Numbered from the stretch's first letter, positions 18,966-28,540 are shown. The stretch: 64,000 nt of DNA from Kordia zhangzhouensis (GCF_001005305.1 NZ_LBMH01000001.1:248001-312000); one strand, 5' to 3'. Translations and numbers: made by a program. Notes: a model not told the origin generated them from the sequence alone.

Positions 18966-19781
18966 TTAACCTAAATTTAAAACTTTTGTTTTGTAAAAAT
19001 CAGTGTATGCTTCGGCAAATTCTTCACTGTTTTTATACTCAAGAACTGGCTTGTCAAGGCTGGTGAGATATTCTTGAATATCAGTAGGAATTTCTTCAGA
19101 TGCAACTACAACCGCATCTGAATGATCTACCGCAACTTTTAGAAGGTTAGAGTAGTTTGGCTCAGCAAGTATCTCTACGTTGCCATTACCAATATTATCA
19201 AATTTGATTTTATTTAGCATTTCATTATCTAAAGTTCCTTCAAACTCTTGTTTGTATACAGAAGTAACAATTTTACTATCTGTAAACAATGGTTCGTCTT
19301 TGTAGTATTTTCTCAAATACAAAGGCAATAAAGAAGCCATCCATCCGTGAACATGAATGATATCTGGTGCCCAATTTAATTTTTTCACAGTTTCAATTAC
19401 TCCTTTAGCAAAGAAGATTGCACGCTCATCATTATCTGGAAATAAATTTCCATCTTCGTCGGTAAACGTAGCTTTACGTTTAAAATATTCTTCGTTATCA
19501 ATAAAATATACTTGTATTCTCTCTTTAGGAATGGAAGCTACTTTAATGATTAGTGGCATATCCATATCATTAATTACTAAATTCATTCCTGATAAACGAA
19601 TTACTTCGTGTAGTTGATGTCTTCGCTCGTTGATGTTTCCGAAGCGCGGCATAAATATTCGAATTTGCCCACCTTGACTATTAACCATTTTAGGAGCCTC
19701 AAACGACATGGATGAGATTTCCGTTTCTGGTAAATAAGGTACTACTTCTGATGAAACATATAAGACTCTTTTATTATTCAT
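18966..19781 (-). CDS. Glycogen/starch synthase-like protein, GT5 N-terminal domain only
   Basis: 271 residues, about half of a normal GlgA. It resembles the N-terminal GT5 Rossmann domain (VLYVSSEVVPY, then PDIIHVHGWMASLLPLYL), but the KTGGL ADP-glucose motif that follows SEV-P-F in real synthases is replaced by PETEI at 18-22, and the C-terminal GT-B domain is absent. It is therefore unlikely to polymerise glucose. The short version next to panC and DUF4270-glmS appears to be a standing feature in Flavobacteriia; a regulatory or binding role is possible. Confidence 0.8.
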   Translation of the reverse strand: MNNKRVLYVSSEVVPYLPETEISSMSFEAPKMVNSQGGQIRIFMPRFGNINERRHQLHEVIRLSGMNLVINDMDMPLIIKVASIPKERIQVYFIDNEEYFKRKATFTDEDGNLFPDNDERAIFFAKGVIETVKKLNWAPDIIHVHGWMASLLPLYLRKYYKDEPLFTDSKIVTSVYKQEFEGTLDNEMLNKIKFDNIGNGNVEILAEPNYSNLLKVAVDHSDAVVVASEEIPTDIQEYLTSLDKPVLEYKNSEEFAEAYTDFYKTKVLNLG

Positions 19782-19820
19782 AAAAATACTTTTCCATTTT
19801 AAGATTCAGCGTAAAACATG

Positions 19821-19828
19821 CAAAATTA
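19821..19828 (-). promoter_or_regulatory. Candidate -7 element for the glycogen-synthase-like operon
   Basis: TAATTTTG on the minus strand, exact TAnnTTTG, 40 nt before the ATG. Divergent to the panC element at 19859. Confidence 0.45.
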
Positions 19829-19858
19829 CAAAAATTATGCAGATTAACAGTAATATAT

Positions 19859-19866
19859 TAAGTTTG
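19859..19866 (+). promoter_or_regulatory. panCp: Candidate -7 element for panC
   Basis: TAAGTTTG, exact TAnnTTTG, 22 nt before the panC ATG. No clear TTG at -33. Confidence 0.45.
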
Positions 19867-19888
19867 CACGCTGTTAATTTTTTCCAAA

Positions 19889-20737
19889 ATGACTACATTT
19901 TATACTCAAAACGACGTAAAGTCATTCGTACAAACACTAAAATTGAAAAATAAAACGATTGGTTTTGTTCCTACAATGGGTGCCTTACACGAAGGACATT
20001 TATCACTGGTAAAGAACGCAATGACTGATAATGATATTGTATTTGTCAGTATTTTTGTAAACCCAACACAGTTTGACAATTCTTCAGATTTAGAAAAATA
20101 CCCTCGAACATTAGACGCCGACGTAGACTTATTAAAAACGGTAGGTGAAAATATATATGTATATGCTCCAAATGTACAAGATATATACAAAAAAGAGGTT
20201 AAAGCCGAAAATTTCAGCTATGATGGACTCGAGTTTGAAATGGAAGGAAAATTTAGAACTGGACATTTTGATGGTGTTGGCACAATTGTAAAGCGTCTTT
20301 TTGAAATTGTTACTCCTAACAATGCTTATTTTGGCGAAAAAGACTTCCAACAATTAATGATTATCAAAAAGCTTGTCTCAAAGTACCACATTCCAGTAAA
20401 TGTAGTAGGAAGTGAGATTTACAGAGAAGCTTCTGGACTTGCTATGAGCTCACGAAATCAACGCTTGTCTGATGAAGCAAGAAAAGAAAGTGCTTTTATC
20501 TATCAAACTCTTTTAAAAGCTAAAGAAAAGTTTGGCACAAAAAGTGCTACTAAAGTTAAAGAATGGGTTCAAGAGCAGTTTGAAAAACACCCTCTTTTAA
20601 CACTGGAATATGTTGAGATTGCTAATAGCAAAAATCTCAAAACCGTTAAAAGAAAATCAAAAAACGAAACATATCGCATATTCATTGCTGCTTTTATCGA
20701 AAACATTCGACTAATTGACAATATTGCATTGAATTAA
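19889..20737 (+). CDS. panC: Pantoate--beta-alanine ligase
   Basis: Final step of pantothenate synthesis: ATP-dependent joining of pantoate and beta-alanine through pantoyl-adenylate. 282 residues. TMGALHEGHLSL at 29-40 carries the HIGH-type motif; FVNPTQF and the SGLAMSSRN (KMSKS-like) loop are intact. The next gene, panD, supplies beta-alanine; the spacer is 27 nt and holds its own -7 element. Confidence 0.97.
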   Translation: MTTFYTQNDVKSFVQTLKLKNKTIGFVPTMGALHEGHLSLVKNAMTDNDIVFVSIFVNPTQFDNSSDLEKYPRTLDADVDLLKTVGENIYVYAPNVQDIYKKEVKAENFSYDGLEFEMEGKFRTGHFDGVGTIVKRLFEIVTPNNAYFGEKDFQQLMIIKKLVSKYHIPVNVVGSEIYREASGLAMSSRNQRLSDEARKESAFIYQTLLKAKEKFGTKSATKVKEWVQEQFEKHPLLTLEYVEIANSKNLKTVKRKSKNETYRIFIAAFIENIRLIDNIALN

Positions 20738-20760
20738 AAACTTTAAAATCATTAACTTTG
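20729..20760 (+). promoter_or_regulatory. panDp: Candidate promoter directly before panD
   Basis: TTG at 20729-20731, a 21 nt spacer and TAACTTTG at 20753-20760, the full Bacteroidota pattern. The panD ATG is only 4 nt downstream, so this promoter would give a leaderless or near-leaderless panD mRNA. Confidence 0.45.
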
Positions 20761-20764
20761 CCCC

Positions 20765-21115
20765 ATGCAAATACACGTAGTAAAATCGAAGATACACAGA
20801 GTAAAAGTCACAGGAGCTGACTTGAACTATATCGGAAGCATCACGATCGACGAAGACCTTATGGACGCTGCTAATATTATTCAGGGAGAAAAAGTTCAAA
20901 TTGTAAACAATAACAATGGTGAACGCCTTGAAACGTACGCTATTCCTGGGCCAAGAGGAAGTGGTGAAATAACGCTAAATGGTGCTGCAGCTCGAAAAGT
21001 AGCGAAAGGAGATGTATTGATATTAATCACGTATGCCATGATGGATATCGAAGAAGCCAAAAAATTCAAACCTTCATTGGTATTCCCTAACGAAGCAGAT
21101 AACACACTTACATAG
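20765..21115 (+). CDS. panD: Aspartate 1-decarboxylase proenzyme
   Basis: Makes beta-alanine from aspartate with a self-generated pyruvoyl group. 116 residues. The processing site is Gly24-Ser25 (NYIGSITID) and K9 is in the conserved place; [17 protein letters not shown] is the downstream family block. The stop TAG at 21113-21115 is followed immediately by the TTG start of the next gene. Confidence 0.97.
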   Translation: MQIHVVKSKIHRVKVTGADLNYIGSITIDEDLMDAANIIQGEKVQIVNNNNGERLETYAIPGPRGSGEITLNGAAARKVAKGDVLILITYAMMDIEEAKKFKPSLVFPNEADNTLT

Positions 21116-22072
21116 TTGAAAAAATCTACCATAAAAATACTAAAAATAATACTCCCACTTTTTTTGGGAGTTTTTTTAGTTTGGTACTCTTTGTCAAAAA
21201 CACCTATTGACGAGCTTATAAAACATTTTAAAAACGCCAATTATACTTGGGTAACATTAGGCGTTCTTTGCGGGATTTTAAGTCACTTATCACGAGCATA
21301 TCGCTGGCAGTACATGCTAGACCCTTTAGGCTATAAACCTAAATATCCAAACAGTGTTATGGCTGTTTTTATAGCTTATTTAGCCAATCTTGGAATTCCC
21401 AGATCTGGAGAAGCTTTACGAGCTTTAACATTGACAAATTATGAAGATGTTCCTTTTGAAAAAGGGTTTGGAACGATTGTCGCTGAACGTGTAGCCGATT
21501 TAATCATAATGCTTCTGGTGATTATTGTCACGCTTTTTGTGCAATTTGATTTTATTTGGAACATCTTAATGAAAAAGTTTGATCCTACAAAAATTGCCCT
21601 TTTACTTAGTGCCCTAGTAATTGGTGGAATTGCATTCATCATTTTTATTAAAAAGGCAAAAAAAGGAATCGCCCTGAAGATTAAGAACTTCGTTTTGGGA
21701 ATATATGAAGGCGCCACAAGCATTTTAAAAATGAAAAATAAATGGGGATTTATTTTTCATACATTATTCATTTGGGCTATGTACATCTTAATGTTCTACA
21801 TTACTATGCTATCTGTAGAAGAATTACATGGAAAAGTATCTGCTGGAGCTATTCTCATTGGATTCATCGCTGGAAGCTTTAGCATTGCCGCTACAAACGG
21901 AGGAATTGGCTTATATCCAATCGCTGTTGCTAGTGCTTTTACGCTTTTTGCCATCCCTAAAGTTCCCAGTGAAGCTTTTGGTTGGATTATGTGGGCGTCA
22001 CAAACTTTAATGATAATTATTCTTGGAGGATTGTCATTTCTTTATCTGCCTATTTTCAATAGCAAAAAATAA
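21116..22072 (+). CDS. Flippase-like (LPG synthase TM-type) integral membrane protein
   Basis: 318 residues with about eight hydrophobic helices, of the lysylphosphatidylglycerol_TM / flippase-like family (UPF0104). Typical blocks: HLSRAYRWQYML near residue 58, NLGIPRSGEALRAL near 91, and EERVADL-type VAERVADLIIM near 123. It lacks the soluble aminoacyltransferase domain of MprF. The start is TTG, placed directly after the panD stop, so it is coupled to pan genes. Substrate unknown. Confidence 0.85.
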   Translation: MKKSTIKILKIILPLFLGVFLVWYSLSKTPIDELIKHFKNANYTWVTLGVLCGILSHLSRAYRWQYMLDPLGYKPKYPNSVMAVFIAYLANLGIPRSGEALRALTLTNYEDVPFEKGFGTIVAERVADLIIMLLVIIVTLFVQFDFIWNILMKKFDPTKIALLLSALVIGGIAFIIFIKKAKKGIALKIKNFVLGIYEGATSILKMKNKWGFIFHTLFIWAMYILMFYITMLSVEELHGKVSAGAILIGFIAGSFSIAATNGGIGLYPIAVASAFTLFAIPKVPSEAFGWIMWASQTLMIIILGGLSFLYLPIFNSKK

Positions 22073-22109
22073 TTTTTACCTTGCTATTCTAAACTAACCT
22101 ATCTTCACT

Positions 22110-23261
22110 ATGAAACATTTTTTAATGTTCTTCGTTGCGCTTATGAGTTTTTCATTAGCAACAGCACAAGTCAAAGTTGAGCAATTCAGTTCAAAAAAAT
22201 TAAACGAAACTCGCGATATCCAATTGTACATTCCTGAAGGGTATTCTGAAGAAAAAGTATATCCAATTATTGTTGTTCTTGACGCACATTATCTCTTTGA
22301 AAGTGTTGTTGCCAATACACGCTTTTATAGCTATTGGGACGAAATGCCCGAATCAATTGTTGTTGGCATAAACCAATACAAAACCGAAGACCGTGAAAAA
22401 GACGTAGCATATGATGATGACAATGGGTTACCCAAAGACAAAGGAAATCAGTTTTTTGAATTCATTGGCATGGAATTGATTCCGTTTGTGGAAAAAAATT
22501 ACAATACTGCAAACTTTAAAATGATTATAGGGCACGATTTAACAGCAAATTTTGCTAATTACTACCTATTGAAAGAAGCTCCTCTTTTTGACGCCTACAT
22601 TAACTTGAGCCCATCATTCGCTCCAAAAATGGAAGAACGCATTGCAAAACGTTTGGAAGAATTTGAAAAGAAAAAATTTTATTACTTAGCCACAGCAGAA
22701 GAAGATACTAAAAAATCAGCTACCAAAATTAGAGCATTTAATGCTACGCTTAAAAACCTCAAAAACGAAAATATTTTCTATTATTACGATGATTTTACAG
22801 AGGCCAACCACAACTCTTTAGCCGTACAAGCAATTCCTAGAGCTATGAGCCAAATTTTTTCAATGTATCGCCCTATTAGCGTAAAAGAATACAAGGAAAA
22901 AATTCTTAACTTAACAACTTCTCCTTATTTGTATTTGAATGATAAATACGAAACTATTAAAAATCTTTTTGGCTTTGAAAAACGCGTTACCGTTAACGAT
23001 TTTATGGCTATTTATTCTGCTGTACGCAGGGACGAAAAAAACACAGAAGACTTGAAATTGTTGGCAAAACTTGGAAAAAAAGAATATCCTGACACAGCAT
23101 TATTTCACTTTTTTATGGGAGAATATTACGAAAAAACCGAAGCTCCTAAAAAAGCATTGCGCATGTATCAAAATGGGTTTAGTATGAATCCTATCGATTT
23201 TATTACTAAAGATCTTATGCTTGATAAAGCAGATAAACTTAAACAAGATTTCGGGTGGTAA
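22110..23261 (+). CDS. Secreted esterase-like alpha/beta hydrolase with Asp at the nucleophile position
   Basis: 383 residues, signal peptide 1-19 (ends SLATAQ). Resembles the putative esterase D / IroE family (RDIQLYIPEGYSEEKVYPIIVVLDAHYLF start). The nucleophile elbow, usually GHSxG, reads GHDLTA near residue 142, so Ser is replaced by Asp. Acid and His regions seem present (EANHNSLAV). After ~290 the chain becomes helical, TPR-like (FHFFMGEYYEKTEAPKKALRMYQNG). It could be a binding protein or use Asp as nucleophile. One nucleotide separates its stop from the radA ATG. Confidence 0.75.
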   Translation: MKHFLMFFVALMSFSLATAQVKVEQFSSKKLNETRDIQLYIPEGYSEEKVYPIIVVLDAHYLFESVVANTRFYSYWDEMPESIVVGINQYKTEDREKDVAYDDDNGLPKDKGNQFFEFIGMELIPFVEKNYNTANFKMIIGHDLTANFANYYLLKEAPLFDAYINLSPSFAPKMEERIAKRLEEFEKKKFYYLATAEEDTKKSATKIRAFNATLKNLKNENIFYYYDDFTEANHNSLAVQAIPRAMSQIFSMYRPISVKEYKEKILNLTTSPYLYLNDKYETIKNLFGFEKRVTVNDFMAIYSAVRRDEKNTEDLKLLAKLGKKEYPDTALFHFFMGEYYEKTEAPKKALRMYQNGFSMNPIDFITKDLMLDKADKLKQDFGW

Positions 23262-23262
23262 T

Positions 23263-24621
23263 ATGGCAAAAGTAAAAACCTCTTTTTTCTGTCAAAACTG
23301 CGGAACACAATTTACTAAATGGCAAGGACAATGTTCTTCTTGTAAACAGTGGAATACAATCGTTGAAGAAGTTGTTCAAAAGGAAGAAAAGATTAATTGG
23401 CAAACAAAAGAAAAAAGCACCTCAAGAGTGGCTAAGCCAACCTTGATTCATGAAATCAGTGCTTCCAATGAAAAACGCTTACCTACTTCAGATTATGAGC
23501 TTGACCGAGTTCTGGGAGGCGGTATTGTTCCTGGATCTCTTATTTTACTTGGAGGCGAACCAGGCATTGGAAAAAGCACACTTTTATTGCAAATATCTTT
23601 AAAGCTACCATACAAAACGCTTTATGTTTCTGGAGAAGAAAGTCAAAAGCAAATAAAAATGCGCGCGGAGCGCATCCACCATCACAACTCAAATTGTTTT
23701 GTGCTAACAGAAACAAAAACTCAGAATATATTCAAGCAAATTGCCGAAGTAAAGCCAGATATTGTCATTATAGACTCTATCCAAACATTACACTCAGATT
23801 ATATAGAATCGTCAGCAGGTAGTATATCACAAATTAGAGAATGCACGACAGAACTGATTAAGTTTGCCAAAGAAAGTGGTATTCCTGTCTTTTTGATAGG
23901 TCATATTACTAAAGATGGAAATATTGCGGGACCAAAGATTTTAGAACATATGGTTGATACCGTTTTACAGTTTGAAGGCGATCGCAATCATGTATATCGT
24001 ATTTTACGATCACTAAAAAATCGTTTTGGTTCAACTTCTGAATTAGGTATTTATGAAATGCTTTCGGATGGTTTACGCGAAGTGAGCAATCCTTCCGAAA
24101 TACTCATTTCTAAAAATGCTGACGAACTCAGCGGAACGGCAATTGCTGCTACTTTAGAAGGCGCACGACCATTGATGATTGAAATCCAAGCTTTGGTTAG
24201 CACTGCTGTATACGGAACACCTCAACGAAGTACGACTGGTTATAATGCCAAACGATTGAATATGTTGTTGGCAGTTTTGGAAAAACGAGCTGGATTTAAA
24301 CTCGCCGCCAAAGACGTTTTTTTAAACATCACAGGAGGAATTAGCATTGATGACCCCGCAATAGACTTGGCTGTCATAGCTGCTATTTTATCAAGCAATG
24401 AAGATGAGGAAATTTCCAAAACAAATTGTTTTGCTGCTGAGATTGGTCTCGCTGGAGAAATTCGCCCTGTAAATCGAATTGATCAGCGAATTTTGGAAGC
24501 TGAAAAACTCGGTTTTACTACTTTTTTTGCTTCCAAGCACAACAAAATTTCTTTAAAAAACACCAAAATTCGCATCGTATTGATTTCTCAAATTGAGGAA
24601 TTAGTAGCACATTTGTTTTAG
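23263..24621 (+). CDS. radA: DNA repair protein RadA (Sms)
   Basis: Branch-migration helicase of recombination repair. 452 residues from the ATG at 23263, chosen over an in-frame TTG at 23221 because all RadA proteins begin with MAKxK before the C4 zinc finger (CQNCG...CSSCKQWN). Walker A GGEPGIGKST follows near residue 100, the RadA-specific KNRFG motif near 250, then a Lon-like C-terminal domain (GYNAKRLNMLLAVLEKR, AIDLAVIAAILSS). Confidence 0.97.
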   Translation: MAKVKTSFFCQNCGTQFTKWQGQCSSCKQWNTIVEEVVQKEEKINWQTKEKSTSRVAKPTLIHEISASNEKRLPTSDYELDRVLGGGIVPGSLILLGGEPGIGKSTLLLQISLKLPYKTLYVSGEESQKQIKMRAERIHHHNSNCFVLTETKTQNIFKQIAEVKPDIVIIDSIQTLHSDYIESSAGSISQIRECTTELIKFAKESGIPVFLIGHITKDGNIAGPKILEHMVDTVLQFEGDRNHVYRILRSLKNRFGSTSELGIYEMLSDGLREVSNPSEILISKNADELSGTAIAATLEGARPLMIEIQALVSTAVYGTPQRSTTGYNAKRLNMLLAVLEKRAGFKLAAKDVFLNITGGISIDDPAIDLAVIAAILSSNEDEEISKTNCFAAEIGLAGEIRPVNRIDQRILEAEKLGFTTFFASKHNKISLKNTKIRIVLISQIEELVAHLF

Positions 24622-24700
24622 CATTATACTCCTAAAAAATCCTGAAGCTATTACAGTCTACTGAAATTAATTCAACAGAAACAACTAATTGACAACCTAT

Positions 24701-25735
24701 TTACGATGCTGGATTCGGAATACTACTATGAATTTCATTAATCCCATCAATCACTTCTTGTGACAATTCGATATCAATACTCGCTATATTTTCCTTAAGC
24801 TGTTCCATTTTCGTAGCTCCAATAATATTTCCTGTCACAAATGGCTGCTGATTTACAAATGCCAACGACATTTGCGCAAGACTTAATCCGTGCTTCTGCG
24901 CCAGTACTTGATAACGTTCCGTTGCTTGCGTAGCCTCTGCACTACTATAACGTGCGAATCGTGGAAATAAAGTCAAACGCGCATCTTCAGGTTGTTTTCC
25001 TCCTAAGTATTTTCCAGAAAGCACACCAAACGCCATTGGTGAATACGCTAATAAACCTATTCCTTCACGCATAGATATTTCAGACAAACCTGTTTCAAAA
25101 CCTCTACACAACAACGAATATGCATTTTGGATTGTAACCATTCTTGGTAAACCTTTATCGGCTTCTTGCAAATAGCGCATTGTTCCCCAAGGTGTTTCAT
25201 TAGAAACTCCTACTTGACGAATTTTTCCTTCTTTGATTAATTCCTCTAAAGTTGCCAAACTTACATGGAAATTATATTCCCAAGCATCATTAGGATCGTG
25301 TTCATAATTACGTTGTCCAAATGTGTTTGTATTTCGCTCTGGCCAGTGCAATTGATATAAATCTATATAATCTGTTTGCAAGCGTTTTAAGCTTTGTTCT
25401 ACTGCATCTTTTATTGCTGCTGGTTTAAACCCATTCGTTCTGATATGTGCTGTGTAATCGCCTGGTCCTGCAATTTTACTTGCTAGCACTATTTTATCTC
25501 TGTTTCCCGATTTTTTGAACCATGTTCCTATAATACGTTCTGTTTCCGCATAGGTTTCTGCTGTCGCAGGCACAGGATACAACTCTGCAGTATCAAAGAA
25601 ATTTACTCCTTGCTCTAGTGCATAGTCCATTTGCTCATGACCTTCGGCTTCGGTGTTTTGATTTCCCCATGTCATGGTTCCTAAGCAAATTTTACTAACT
25701 TTTATATCGGTATGAGGGATTTTTGTGTATTTCAT
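24701..25735 (-). CDS. Aldo/keto reductase (Tas-like)
   Basis: 344 residues, cytoplasmic NADP(H)-dependent oxidoreductase. The catalytic tetrad is complete: D48, Y53 (FFDTAELYP), K87 (LASKIAG) and H130 (YQLHWPER). The long form with the N-terminal LGTMTWGNQNTE block matches the E. coli Tas subgroup. Native substrate unknown. Stands alone. Confidence 0.92.
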   Translation of the reverse strand: MKYTKIPHTDIKVSKICLGTMTWGNQNTEAEGHEQMDYALEQGVNFFDTAELYPVPATAETYAETERIIGTWFKKSGNRDKIVLASKIAGPGDYTAHIRTNGFKPAAIKDAVEQSLKRLQTDYIDLYQLHWPERNTNTFGQRNYEHDPNDAWEYNFHVSLATLEELIKEGKIRQVGVSNETPWGTMRYLQEADKGLPRMVTIQNAYSLLCRGFETGLSEISMREGIGLLAYSPMAFGVLSGKYLGGKQPEDARLTLFPRFARYSSAEATQATERYQVLAQKHGLSLAQMSLAFVNQQPFVTGNIIGATKMEQLKENIASIDIELSQEVIDGINEIHSSIPNPAS

Positions 25736-25889
25736 TTTCAGTTTTAATGATTTTACATTAAGAATAAAGACAATAGTTTAAGTTCTTTTACAAAATAGGC
25801 TTTTGTTTACGCAGAAATGACAATTTTTAAAAAGCGAGTATCGATACCTTACCATCTACGTGTAGAAGGAAATGTCAAATTTTACAAGT

Positions 25890-26651
25890 TTACACGCTAA
25901 CTTCTACTAAAATAGGGCAATGATCTGAATGTTTTGCTTCAGGCAAAATGGCCGCTCTAGTAATATTTTCTTTTAGAGGTTCAGCCACCATGTTATAATC
26001 AATTCTCCAGCCTTTGTTATTTGCCCGCGCATTGGCACGATAACTCCACCAACTGTAGTGATGTGGTTCTTTATTGAGGTGACGAAATGAATCAATAAAA
26101 CCACTATCAATCAAACTTCCAATCCAAGCACGTTCTTCAGGCAAAAACCCTGAAACACCTTTCATTTTCGGATTGTGGATATCAATTTCTTCATGACAAA
26201 TATTATAATCTCCACAAACTACAAGGTTTGGAATTTCCGCTCTCAAACTGGTTAAATATTCTTTAATTTCGTCCATGTATTGAAATTTAAAACTCAAGCG
26301 AGCATCATTGGTTCCAGATGGCAAATACATACTCATTATTGAGATATCATCATAATCAACACGTAAATTTCTTCCTTCTTCATCCATATATTTTATACCT
26401 GTTCCGTATTGTATATGGTTAGGCTTTTCTTTACAGAGTATAGCCACGCCGCTATATCCTTTTTTTTGCGCACTGTACCAATAATGATAAGGATAGCCCG
26501 CATTTTCAAAAGCTTCAAGATCTAATTGTTCTTTATGAGCTTTGGTTTCTTGAATACAAAGCACATCTGGACTAGCATGTTGCAACCATTCTAAAAAACC
26601 TTTTTTAATTGCAGCACGAATTCCGTTTACATTATACGAAATGATTTTCAT
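25890..26651 (-). CDS. xthA: Exodeoxyribonuclease III
   Basis: AP endonuclease/3'-5' exonuclease of base excision repair. 253 residues with all family motifs: YNVNGIRAA (6-14), QETKA with E35, GDYN with D148/N150, and the C-terminal SDHCPI with H244. An imperfect palindrome (GTATCGATAC, 25838-25847) lies downstream without a T-run. Confidence 0.96.
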   Translation of the reverse strand: MKIISYNVNGIRAAIKKGFLEWLQHASPDVLCIQETKAHKEQLDLEAFENAGYPYHYWYSAQKKGYSGVAILCKEKPNHIQYGTGIKYMDEEGRNLRVDYDDISIMSMYLPSGTNDARLSFKFQYMDEIKEYLTSLRAEIPNLVVCGDYNICHEEIDIHNPKMKGVSGFLPEERAWIGSLIDSGFIDSFRHLNKEPHHYSWWSYRANARANNKGWRIDYNMVAEPLKENITRAAILPEAKHSDHCPILVEVSV

Positions 26652-26712
26652 GTAGTTTTCTATTTTTAACGTGTATGAACGTTTATGTAGTTATATAAAG
26701 AAGCGTTCAGAT

Positions 26713-28518
26713 TTATTCTTCTTCTTGCTCGTTTAATCGTTGTTCTAGTTCCGCCTGAAACTCTTCCATCACTGGTTTTACTGTACTTTCTGGAAGATCC
26801 GCTATACGAATATACATAAGTCCATCTACCGCATTATTGAATAATGGATCAACATTAAAGGCGATTACTTTAGCATTTTGTTTTACATATTTTTTGATTA
26901 ATACTGGCAAACGCAAACTCCCTGGCTCAAGTTCATCAATAATCTTATCAAACTTATTCAAATCTGCCTCCGTTTCATCAAAAATAAAGTCTTTATCAGC
27001 ATCTTTTAATTTGACTTTAAATTCTTTTTTAGGATGAATATATTGTGCAATGTATGGATCATAGTAATGAGATTTCATGAATTCAATCATCAACGATTTA
27101 GAGAAGTTCGAAAACTGATTACTAATACTTACACCACCAATCAAGTATTTATGTTCTGGATAGCGCAATGTAGTATGTACAATTCCTTTCCATAGTAAAA
27201 ATAGCGGCATTGGTTTTTGTTGATATTCTTTAATGATGAATGCTCTACCCATTTCGATTGATTCACTCATCATTTTATGCAACTCTGGTTCAAAACGAAA
27301 TAAGTCTTGTAAATAAAATCCATCAATTCCGTATTGAGAATAAATTTGGTTTCCTAATCCCATTCTATATGCTCCCACAATACATTTTGCATCACTATCC
27401 CATAAAAACATATGATGATAGTAATGATCAAATTGATCTAAATCAATCGCTTGATTTGTTCCTTCTCCAATTTCGCGAAAAGTAATTTCTCTCAATCGTC
27501 CTAACTCACGTAATACGTTTGGAATTTCAGCAGCTTCAGCTAAATATACTTGGTAATTTTTACTAGTTAGTAGATGATGCTTTTGTGTTAACTCCTGAAC
27601 TTCCTGCTCAATAAGTTTGGCAGAAACTGGCGTAATTATTTTTTTGGGTTGTTTAGGAATTTTAAGAGATGTAGGAACTTTACTCAATAAATTTTGCTTT
27701 TCATAAGTATTGGAAAGCATGTATGTTTTTTTGCGTAAAAATTCAGTAAAATCGGAAAGATTTTCATGCTCATCTTGTGCTTTTACAGGAATTGGTTTTC
27801 CAATACGAACTTTGATTACTCTGTTTTTTTGAGTCAATAACTCAGAAGGTAATTTTGCTGTTCTGAATGTGTCGCTAATTTTTGACAAACGATAAAAAAT
27901 ACGACTGTTTTTTGCGTGAAAATAGATCGGCACAACAGGAACTTTTGCCTTTTGAACCAATTTCATCGCCGCTTCTTCCCAAGGTTTATCTACAATCAAT
28001 CGTCCATCTTTATATGTTGAAACTTCTCCAGCAGGAAAAATTCCCAATGGCTTTCCTTCTCTTAAATGCTTAATAGATTGCTTGAATCCTGCAATACTCG
28101 ACTTGGCTTCTTTATGATCTTCAAAAGGATTAACAGGCATTACATACGGCTTCAACGGATCGATGCGATGTAATAAAAAATTAGCAATAATCTTATAATC
28201 TGGTCGCTGTTCAATCATGAGTTTTAGCAGCAAAATCCCATCAATTCCTCCTAACGGATGATTTGAAATCGTAATATATGCACCATCTTTAGGAAGACGT
28301 TTTAAATCTTCATCAGGAATTTCAAATTTTATCTGGAATTCGTCCAACAAGGCATTCAAAAACTCAAGATCATCCAAATGTTTATGCTTGTCGTAAATTT
28401 TATTCAAATCGGAGATACGCAACACTTTCATTAGAATCCAACCAATGAAGGTTCCAATGAAACCGTACTTATCTAATTTGATTGCTTTTGCAACTTCTTT
28501 TGCAGTTACCAATCCCAT
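26713..28518 (-). CDS. olsF: OlsF-like bifunctional aminolipid acyltransferase
   Basis: 601 residues with two parts. N-terminal ~1-290: PlsC-like O-acyltransferase with NHPLGGIDG (86-94) and FPAGE (161-165). C-terminal ~310-590: GNAT-like/hemolysin-type N-acyltransferase (LGRLREITFREIGEGTN, SIEMGRAFI, LIGGVSISNQF). This fusion is the layout of OlsF, which makes ornithine lipid in Serratia and Flavobacterium; Bacteroides does glycine lipids with separate GlsA/GlsB. Amino-acid choice (Orn, Gly or Gly-Ser) cannot be read from sequence. Confidence 0.82.
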   Translation of the reverse strand: MGLVTAKEVAKAIKLDKYGFIGTFIGWILMKVLRISDLNKIYDKHKHLDDLEFLNALLDEFQIKFEIPDEDLKRLPKDGAYITISNHPLGGIDGILLLKLMIEQRPDYKIIANFLLHRIDPLKPYVMPVNPFEDHKEAKSSIAGFKQSIKHLREGKPLGIFPAGEVSTYKDGRLIVDKPWEEAAMKLVQKAKVPVVPIYFHAKNSRIFYRLSKISDTFRTAKLPSELLTQKNRVIKVRIGKPIPVKAQDEHENLSDFTEFLRKKTYMLSNTYEKQNLLSKVPTSLKIPKQPKKIITPVSAKLIEQEVQELTQKHHLLTSKNYQVYLAEAAEIPNVLRELGRLREITFREIGEGTNQAIDLDQFDHYYHHMFLWDSDAKCIVGAYRMGLGNQIYSQYGIDGFYLQDLFRFEPELHKMMSESIEMGRAFIIKEYQQKPMPLFLLWKGIVHTTLRYPEHKYLIGGVSISNQFSNFSKSLMIEFMKSHYYDPYIAQYIHPKKEFKVKLKDADKDFIFDETEADLNKFDKIIDELEPGSLRLPVLIKKYVKQNAKVIAFNVDPLFNNAVDGLMYIRIADLPESTVKPVMEEFQAELEQRLNEQEEE

Positions 28519-28540
28519 ATATTTTTTTTAAGGCGAATTA

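Noticed and set aside
25838-25847. Palindrome GTATCGATAC downstream of xthA
   Set aside because: Short, no T-run after it and not repeated; probably chance or a weak structure.
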